Assembly (NCBI GenBank): GCA_038087015.1
Contig: JASBNA010000002.1
Coordinates: 2,108,001 to 2,172,000, forward strand
Reading direction: 5' to 3'
Source: Cerrena zonata
Taxonomy: Eukaryota > Basidiomycota > Agaricomycetes > Polyporales > Cerrenaceae
Length of the DNA stretch: 64,000 bases
Under the pieces are notes generated by a model that saw only the letters and a program-made list of their open reading frames with translations, searched no databases and was not told the origin of the DNA. How positions within the stretch are numbered: the first letter of the stretch is position 1; every line of letters starts with the position of its first letter. Positions 56,206 through 64,000 of this stretch are shown one piece after another. The position numbers were made by a program, and so were the translations under genes.

Positions 56206-59200
56206 ATGGCTAGATCTACTAAATCTCAACAGCCGCGGAAACCTCAGAACAAGTCGTCTCAGAAGCAAAATAACGAACGGGGATTCGCTAAGAGACAGCT
56301 TCAGAAATCCCAGAAGCCCTCCAAATCTAATGACCATGCGGACGTCTATGAGTATCAGCCTGAAAAGACTCGTAGGTCCAAAGTCAAAATGCAGCTAGGA
56401 CGGGACGAAATAGATGGTGCTCGAGATGATCACAGCGGAAGCGAAGATGGTCACGATCCACGAGGCGGTCGTCCTAGACTAGTAGGCGAAAGCGACGACG
56501 AAGGTGGTATTGCCTCGGATGAGGATGAAGAAATCGATAGTGATGCAGCGTTCGACGAGAGCGACGAGGAACGGTTTGCGGGCTTCAGCTTCTCCAACAA
56601 AGTGTGTTTCTTGTATCCCTCGTCTCTTAGATGCATTTAATTAACATCAGTTAGAAGAAGGGACAAAATAAACAAAAGTCTCGAAAATCGCGGACTACTC
56701 CCTCATCTAAAGCTCTCGAAATTGATCTTAATGAGGACGAAGACGGAGACGAAAGTGAATCCCCGTTGCAACAGCAAGAGGACGCGGATGAAGACCAATC
56801 GGAAGAGGAGGAAGAAGAGGAAGGTGAACCGGAAGACTTCATTGATGTTCTCGACATGTTGGACGGAAGAGGACCCCCCGGGAGCGACGACGAACAGGGA
56901 GAAACTCCTATAGACCCTGAAGCTCAGCCTAAAGTACGTCAATCTGGATCCGCTCAGTCGGAAGATGAGGACGAAGTCATGCAAGAAGAGCATGACGAGT
57001 CTTCAGACGAATCTGACGACGAGGAGACTCGCCCTGCACCTGAAGACGATGATGTTTCTGCTTCAGAGGACGAGGACGCTGTCGGTGCTTCCCTCCAGGA
57101 TCTCCAAAGTTTCATCACGAACCTCGATGCCGGCCAGAAACGAAAAGTTCCAGACGACGAATCAGTTCAAGCTAACGAGAGCGGTGAGACTCGACGACAG
57201 AAACGGAGAATCCTCAAGGAGCACACGGAAGCAGGCGAAGAGAATGAGTTTGCTGCACATGCGGGTTTGTATATAGAATCTCTATTCATTTATTTGCTTT
57301 ATTGAAGCAAACGTATCGTACAGGTGCACCAAAACTGAATCTGGATGACCTACTGAATCCTCTTGCATCCTCGTCGTCAAATCTTCTCTCGCTCAAGAAA
57401 TCTGCCAAAATCCTCAATTCGACATCTACCAAAAATCAGACTCTTGCTGCTCCCCTTCCCACCCGGACCCAAGAGCGTCTTGACCGGGAAGCTGCCTATG
57501 AACAGACGAAGGACGAAGTCGATAAATGGAGTGCGACGATGAAGCACATTAAGGAGGTAAGCACCGCGTTAAGTTTAGATTTTTAGGAAGTTCTAAGTGG
57601 ATTATTTCTCGTAGGCTGAGCATCTTAGTTTCCCATTACAAGCTCAACAAGCAGGGCGAACTTCGAATCTTGAACTCGCTGCAAAATTCAAAGTACGTTA
57701 AGTCTGTACAATGTGCCTTATATTTCATTTACTAATCATAATAATATATAGCCCACCACAGAGCTTGAAAGTGCCGTTGACAAGCTCTTGAAGTCTGCAA
57801 AAATGCGGGAAGAGGATATCGCTCAGACCGAATCGCTTAAGATGAACCATCTTTCCGTCGAGGAAGTACAAGCTCGCCGTGCTGAACTTGCAAAGACGCG
57901 CGAACTGATGTTCCGGGCTGAAGCGAAAGCCAAGCGTATTGCGAAAATCAAGAGCAAGACCTACCGCCGAATCAAGAAGAAGCAGAAGGCGAAACTCGCC
58001 GAGCAGCTTGGAGAGGGTAGTGATGATGAGGACATGGACGAGGACGCGCGGATGAAACGTGAGGTTGAACGTGCTAGGGAGAGGGCGACCTTGAAGCACA
58101 AGAATACGGGCAAGTGGGCGAAGGCTATGCGGGAGCGAGGAGAGTTGGATGAAGATCAGCGAAGAGATGTTAACGAGATGTTGAGTAGAGGGGAGAAACT
58201 GCGGAGAAGAATTCAGGGAATTGATAGTGGTGAGAGCGGTGAGGAGGAGGATGAGAGTGACGACGATGACGACGGAGAGGATACCATTGACAAAATAAAG
58301 GCGAGGGCATTCGAAGAGCTTGCAGCTCTCAACAAAGATGATACGGCCGAGGTTCCGGGTGGGAAGAAGGGCGTGTTCCAGATGAAGTTCATGCAGGACG
58401 CTATGGCTCGAGGCGAACTACGGACGAAGCAGCTTGCCGATGACTTTATCAACGAGATGGGCATGCACAATGCCGACGACGACGAAGATGACGAATTCAC
58501 GGGTGGCCGATTGGAGGAATCGAACGGCGCAGCCGTCGAGCGGGTTGGTGGTCGTGTAACGTTCCGACCAGGACCCCAGGTTTGTTTCTTTGATGTTTAA
58601 CATCTTACCATGTTTTACTCATTCGGTTCTACTAGAATATGCAGCTTCGTACCGCCAATTCTCTTGCCTCAGACACCTCAAGTATAACTCTGAGAACTAA
58701 CGAGGATGATACAGCTCAGTCCGCCACCGCCTCAGTTACGTCTCCTATCGCAGAACGATCTACATTACTCGCAGAAACTTCCAATCCTTGGCTTGCAGCT
58801 CGAGATGAACCTGCTAAGTCTGGTCTCAAGAAGCATGAAGTTGCTGTCAGCAAGAACAGTGCTACTACTGAAAAGTCCAAGAACAAACTACGGAAGAAAG
58901 TTCAAAAGCGGGAGGAAGAGAAGCTCAAGGCGAAAGAGGACGCTGCCGTTGACATCTCTATTGCTAAGGTCATGACCCTCGGTAGCAGCAGCTCAGCAGG
59001 ACCTTCACAACACCAGGCCGGATCCACGAGCGGAAAGCCAGTTCAGCAGGACGATGACTCGGATGCAAACAGCGAGGTCGAAGAGCAAGAGCGTTTACTT
59101 GACAAGAAAGGTAAACGCAAGGTCAACGGTGTCAAAGCATTCGAACAGCGTGAACTAGTCGCTCGCGCTTTCGCTGGTGATAACGTTGTGCGTGACTTTG

Positions 59201-59696
59201 CCGAGACGAAGCGACGAGAGATGCAAGAGGATGCACCGAAAGAAGTCGACACGACTTTGGCTGGATGGGTATGCGCTTTTGTAAATTGGCACGGACTCAC
59301 CGAACTGATGTGACTTTGCTTATAGGGTTCATGGGGTGGTACTGGCGTTAGGAAAGGCCCACCAAAACCACAGTTCATCAAGAAGATCGCTGGCGTGGAT
59401 CCGACAACTCGAACAGACTACAAGAAAGCTCATGTCATCATCTCGGAGAAACGTGACAAAAAGGCAGCGAAGTATTTGGTCAAGGATCTTCCATACCCCT
59501 ATACCAGCAAAGCCCAGTTCGAACGCAATATGGATGCACCTATCGGCACCGAGTGGAACACCAGGGTTGGTTTCCAAAGGAGTACTTTACCGAAAATTGT
59601 TACGAAGGTATGTTTTTACTCCTGCCTCTATTGCATCCACTCACTCATCTGCTCTAGCCCGGAACCGTCATCAACCCATTGGAGAAACTGGCATGA
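56206..59696 (+). CDS. UTP14: U3 snoRNP protein UTP14
   Basis: Start ATG 56206 (MARSTKSQQPRKPQ). A basic N terminus is followed by long acidic tracts (DEEIDSDAAFDESDEE, EDQSEEEEEEEGEPEDFIDV). The conserved core appears as GAPKLNLDDLLNPL, LPTRTQERLDREAAYEQTKD, KIKSKTYRRIKKKQKAKLAE, ERATLKHKNTGKWAKAM, and the diagnostic C terminus GWGSWGGTGVRKGPPKP, RTDYKKAHVIISEKRDKKAA, YLVKDLPYPYTSKAQFERNM. TGA lies at 59694-59696 after KPGTVINPLEKLA. Utp14 belongs to the small-subunit processome and activates the helicase Dhr1 for U3 release during 18S rRNA maturation in the nucleolus. About seven short introns. Confidence 0.93.
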
Positions 59697-59857
59697 GCAT
59701 CACATTTTTACTATCTTTATTTTTGCACCATCTGGCATTTGTTGTCTTTGCATTTACATTCACCGCACTGTTGTTGAGCTGTTTATATTACAATCTTGTA
59801 CAATCCAAAGGTCCCTAGTAATACATATCACGGAGTCCACACAACAAGAACGTCGCT

Positions 59858-62042
59858 CTAACCGCCGCCAACCCCCATCGCGAGAGAAACTATGGCGTAG
59901 ACATTTGCTGCAACTACAATGACGAAGATGATAGCGCCTACTACTATGACGAGCTTGTTATTAGCGAAACTAACAGTCCCGCTGTCAGCAGCTTCGATAT
60001 CTTGCTCCTGAGTCGGTAGCTCTTCACTATCCGCCGGTGGCTGGTCGGTGACGGTTTGAGACCTTTCGGCCAAAAGGATTTGGGAGGGCTTCGCGGTCAT
60101 TACCGTCTTGGAGGATGTCAACCAGAGAAGAGGGAAAATAATGAAGGGCAAGACGATAGATAACGCCACTTGCGATGCGACGAGAAGTGTGTCAACGCCG
60201 GACCGGCCGACAGCGATGGCGACGACCATCGAAGGAATCAAGCCCAGACAACGAGTAATTAATCGTCGGAGAACAGGCTGGGAGATAACAACAAGTAAGA
60301 AGGCAGGGTCTAGGTCTAGAACGAGAGAACTTACTGAGATTCGCCATCGTAAAAACCCTTCCGAGACGGTCTGGCCAGCCATTGTGGCAATGATTGACGA
60401 ACTCTGGCCCGATGCAAGAAGTGCGAGGGCAAATAGAGTGGCGGCCGCTGCATAAAAATAAGTATTCCGACTCCATGTGATGGTTGAGACCATCGGACTT
60501 ACGTTGGCCTACAAGGTCTCTCAAAAGATCGTAAGCATCAAAGAGACTTGCAGGTCCACCTGAACCTGCACCAGACCCATAGAAAAACACCGCACTTGCG
60601 AGGATGAGAATTCTGACGAAAGCGATTTAGAAGACTCGTATATCATGTGGGCGGCGTTACAAACTCACAAGGCGTTGATAACCACCGCAAATCCCAGGAG
60701 GCTCACAACCATATCAATCATGCCATGATAAATATGTGCACGTACAACAGCAAGGGGTCTGTTGTCGCGTTCGGCATGATTTGTTGGTTCATTAGCAAAA
60801 TGTTTCACGGGAACAATTTGGAAGGCAGTTGTAACTGCGGTTTTCATATGTTGGAGAGCCCGGCGAAGCCTCTGCCATCCTGAAATAGCCACTGTCGTTG
60901 CAGTGAATCCGGATTGAGATGATGTGGCAGATGAGACAGAGAACAGCGATTTCTGAGACGGTGTCTCGGAAGTAATACGATCCTGAGTAGCTAATGCTGA
61001 ACCGAGGAACAGACTGTGAGGCATTACAGTGGCCCCTATAATGCCAATGGCTAAATCGGGGAAAATAAGTACATAGCAACGATGAAATAAGGAATTTGAC
61101 CTACACGTATATAATGCACCAGATTTGAATAATGAATCCGAAGGTACGAAGCCATCAAATGCCAGACCCCAATGTACACCTACTTTCGATATAATGATAC
61201 CCATACATACTAACACTGTGAGCACCTAGGGTCCGCCGTGAGATTGAGTATGATGGATGCTTGTGAGCTACACATACCAATGCGGCTATGAGCAATTCAA
61301 ATGGGCGGACAGGCCGCCCACCCAGTGGATCGCCAAGAGCGAGAAGTAATAACACATCTGACGCTGTGAGAAGGACACCAGCCCACAGCGGTAGACGTGG
61401 GAACAGGAGACAGAGGGCTATGGCAGACCCTAGTAACTCGGCGAGATCGGTGCTGATTATTGCAATCTCTGAGAGGGCGTATAGTGGGTAGAGAAGTAGC
61501 CAACGGTAGAGACGAGGATGCTTAGGGCGGTTGTACAGTAATAATCGACAGTGAGACGCCAAATCTAAGTAAACTCGTCAGATGGAGCAAAACGGTGAGT
61601 GTATACGTCAGATTTCTACCTAGACCTGTTACACATCCCAAACGTGAGGCTAGAACCTGTATAGAAGGATATTTTTGTCAGTATATTACCGAGCAATAAC
61701 TCTAAATCAGCCATACTTGTAAGAAGGCAGCGAAAAGACCTGCGAGTAGAACAACGAAGAGTAACTTGTAGCCAAATTGAGACCCGGCTTGTAAGTCTAC
61801 GCCCCAGTTGCCGCTGAAGGAGATGTTCAGCCACAATTTCAGTCTCGAGTTCGGAACAAGGTGTAAGTAAAGACTTACGGGTCAAAGTATGCTACAGCAC
61901 ATACAATGCCAACACCAGTATGTTTTACTATGTGATTGACTACAGCTCGACCTGTTTTCCGAATTCGAGAACGAGTCCTGTCTCCTGACGGCTGTTGAGT
62001 ACTATGGGCAGAGCCCAGTCGGTCTGTTGGCAGGCCGCACAT
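59858..62042 (-). CDS. NRAMP-family divalent metal transporter
   Basis: Start ATG 62042 (MCGLPTDRLGSAHSTQQPSG); several exons. The first helix reads GVGIVCAVAYFDPGNWGVDL, with the DPGN metal-binding motif split by an intron. Further helices: RLYRWLLLYPLYALSEIAII, LVCMGIIISKVGVHWGLAFD, and the sixth-helix motif GATVMPHSLFLGSALATQDR with the conserved Met-Pro-His. A long cytoplasmic loop (about 90 residues) follows. Next come MIDMVVSLLGFAVVINALIL, LFALALLASGQSSSIIATMA with GQTVSEGFL, and C-terminal membrane segments ending VYAIVSLAMGVGGG. NRAMP proteins couple proton flow to import of Mn2+ or Fe2+; yeast Smf1-3 are the closest functional reference. The gene is convergent with UTP14 (161 bp). 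Confidence 0.92.
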
Positions 62043-62707
62043 TGTGGGGAATGGGGAAGGAGAGAGGGGTGTCCATGAAGAGAGTAGAGGCAAAACCCAA
62101 GACAGTGGACGGAGAAGGAACGACACTCTGGTACAGTGGAACAGCGATTTGGGTCAGAGTCTCCCTCCATACTAGGCAGTTTTCCGTTCATCCGCGTACT
62201 CCGACCTCGCCCGCTGCGTTCTGCATCTATTCCTTAGTCCCAGTTGAGAAAATGAAATACCATATTATAAAATGCAAGACAGAGGTGTGCTGTACAATGA
62301 CTTCATATATGTCTCGGAATGAGTTTGCTATTATCCTTTCCTACCAACAATCCACAACATCGGTATGCCAAGAATAAACCAACGGAACAGAGGCGCCCGT
62401 CATAGTCGAAAACGCTCAGTACAGCTGCCCTCATCATGCCCTTAGGAATGTAACCTGGCTCTTGATCCGGAAGCTTCATACGTGCTATGGCCACGAACAT
62501 TTCCTAGCAGCCCAGAACCATGGATATGACGTTGCGTAACTACAGCCCAGCAATAGGTAATCATTCTGTTAAAACGGTGAATGCTTCACTACTCTGTTAG
62601 ATATCGCCACACATTCGAACAAATACAATTATTAAAACACGATTCCTCTATAAAGTCCTCGAAATCAAGATCCTACTGATTTTGTCCCCTGACAGCGTTG
62701 CCTGTCA
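62043..62707. other. Intergenic, NRAMP promoter and downstream unknown gene
   Basis: About 660 bp. No gene supported. It contains the NRAMP promoter and the 3' end of the next minus-strand gene. Confidence 0.4.
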
Positions 62708-63900
62708 TCATGCCTTCGAGTTGTGTAGAAGGTTTCCTCCTTGGATTGGCGAGACATGAAAACGGCTCTTTCGTCGTCTTGAGAGGTGCGAGACTAGATG
62801 AGTTCTGCCAACCTTCCATGCATGCTTCATTACGGAGATAGTCGTGGCAAGAGAACAAGCAAGGAAATTGTGAGCCGAAGAGTTGTCGCTGTCATATTCC
62901 TCCGTATGGCTAGGTCCGGCATCTTTTACAACCTTATCACCGCCAGGCAAAAAATGAAGGAAGCGACGCCATCTTGCTATAGACAAAGGCTCTTCAGGTG
63001 TCACTTGAAAGCCGAGGCCAACCGTCTCTAAATTGCCTCCAGGAACGCCGAGAAACTCGTGCAGTGCTCTATTACGTGCAGTACTTTCTCCAGGTCTAAT
63101 GTATGGCTCTGTTAAGTGTTGTCGTCTGCCTCCATCGTTTGCACGATACCAGATTTTGCAAGCTAGCCATTGGTTATCACATTCAGAACACTGTTCTCCC
63201 GTTTCAAAAGCAGTAAGACCACAGCCTTCGCATTTGGGAAGACTCGGAACGGGAAAGGGACGGGACATAGGTGTAAGCGGCGAAGAAGTTGACATAGAAG
63301 ACGCAGAGACGAATCTTGAGACCGAAATGGGAGTCCGTGGCACAAATACCGGAGATGAGGGTTCGTTTGGGGTCGGACAGGTCAAGACTACAGACGGTAG
63401 AGATAGTGCACGTGAGCGAGAGGGTTCCGAGAGAGTCGCGAAGGTTCGTATTGGGGGGCGCTGTACATTTGGGATGTCGTCTGAGATCCTCAGTTGTGGA
63501 ATATCCTCGGAATCTACAAGGTCGAAGTATTTTGGCGATAGAGTGTCAAGTTGAGAACCGAGAAGACCGCTCATCTGAAGAGAGCTTTCCGAAGCTAACG
63601 CGGCAAAGGGCATTGAGGATGCGTGACCTATCATATGTTCCACGTATCCATTTAGATCCCGGTGACGTGACGCACAGGAGAGAGGCTGTGATAAAGGCTG
63701 CAGTTACTATAATTGGATCACCATTTGGGAAGGAAACGGCATGACCACCCACTAAATCTTGGAACAACAGGGTTTGCCTGGCCGCTTCATCACATGGCGA
63801 TTCACGAACATATTGTTGGGTAGGGATGGTTACACGGACGCTGTACGTATGCACGGAACGATGCTGTAATACGTTACGCACACTGTGAGCCTGAAATCAA
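62708..63900 (-). CDS. Partial gene of unknown function with a CxxC...CxxC cluster
   Basis: The main open stretch (63643-62708) encodes a Ser/Pro-rich region followed by CEGCGLTAFETGEQCSECDN, a possible zinc ribbon, then a charged region (NRALHEFLGVPGGNLETVGLG). Just upstream, a different frame (63881 to about 63650) reads naturally (IPTQQYVRESPCDEAARQTL, GGHAVSFPNGDPIIVTAAFI) and probably forms the preceding exon, reached through an acceptor near 63882. One workable junction uses a donor at about 63653 and an acceptor at about 63603, but others are possible. The start probably lies beyond the window, and the 3' end could instead use another frame ending at 62673. No family is recognised. Confidence 0.45.
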
Positions 63901-64000
63901 AGAGTTGCATTCAGCGTAACAGACCTTTACTCGCCGAAGAGATCTAGTAGTTTGGAAACATTCTGTTTGTCTATTCGAATCAAAACTCTGATTTAACGGA
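63901..64000. other. Window end, probably intron or upstream exon of the partial minus-strand gene
   Basis: The last 100 bp contain a CAG acceptor context on the minus strand but no resolvable exon. Confidence 0.25.

Noticed and set aside
1..64000. tRNA, rRNA genes and CRISPR arrays
   Set aside because: Scanning by eye for B-box-like GGTTCRANYCC with a matching A box, rRNA cores and regularly spaced repeats gave nothing credible; CRISPR arrays are not expected in a fungal nucleus.

Overview
The window is nuclear DNA from a filamentous basidiomycete, most likely a mushroom-forming Agaricomycete. The grounds are compact genes split by many 45-65 nt GT-AG introns, short intergenic gaps, fungal families throughout (EXO5, SYO1, FIP1, UTP14, delta-COP, a Prk1/Ark1-type kinase, a secreted CPL1-like protein, a fasciclin protein), and a KDZ-class DNA transposon of the kind that is abundant in Agaricomycetes. 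No species can be named from sequence alone.

Layout. 1-4.5 kb: 3' part of a DEAH-box RNA helicase (+). 4.9-6.2 kb: Ser/Pro-rich protein of unknown function (-). 7.94-14.41 kb: a complete KDZ transposon with 288-bp terminal inverted repeats, a flanking 8-bp direct repeat, an apparently intact 660-aa transposase (+) and a convergent, apparently intact 1,039-aa Cys-cluster/RTC4-domain protein (-). 15.7-16.4 kb: secreted CPL1-like protein with seven 11-aa repeats (-). 17.8-20.5 kb: exonuclease V (+). 21.1-22.3 kb: Ctr-type copper transporter (+), convergent with a large NAK-family kinase (22.5-26.9 kb, -). That kinase shares a divergent promoter with a beta-hydroxyacid dehydrogenase (27.2-28.7 kb, +). 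29.1-31.5 kb: FIP1 (+), convergent with mitochondrial ribosomal protein uL10m (-), which is divergent from SYO1 (32.8-35.3 kb, +). 36.5-39.5 kb: TPX2-like spindle protein (+). 39.5-46.9 kb is gene-poor and holds one 63-aa Cys-rich protein. 46.9-47.7 kb: fasciclin protein (-). 48.8-50.7 kb: decayed DEDDh-type Gfd2-like gene (+). 51.1-53.0 kb: delta-COP (-). 53.4-55.2 kb: Kv-beta-type aldo-keto reductase (-). 56.2-59.7 kb: UTP14 (+). 59.9-62.0 kb: NRAMP metal transporter (-). 62.7 kb to the end: a partial unknown gene (-).

Most genes are unrelated housekeeping functions. Loose themes are ribosome production (UTP14, SYO1, uL10m), RNA processing (helicase, FIP1) and metal transport (Ctr, NRAMP). 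The most distinctive object is the KDZ transposon with its RTC4-domain companion gene. Gene models were assembled by eye from splice sites and reading-frame continuity; lengths of both transposon genes are exact multiples of three after splicing.
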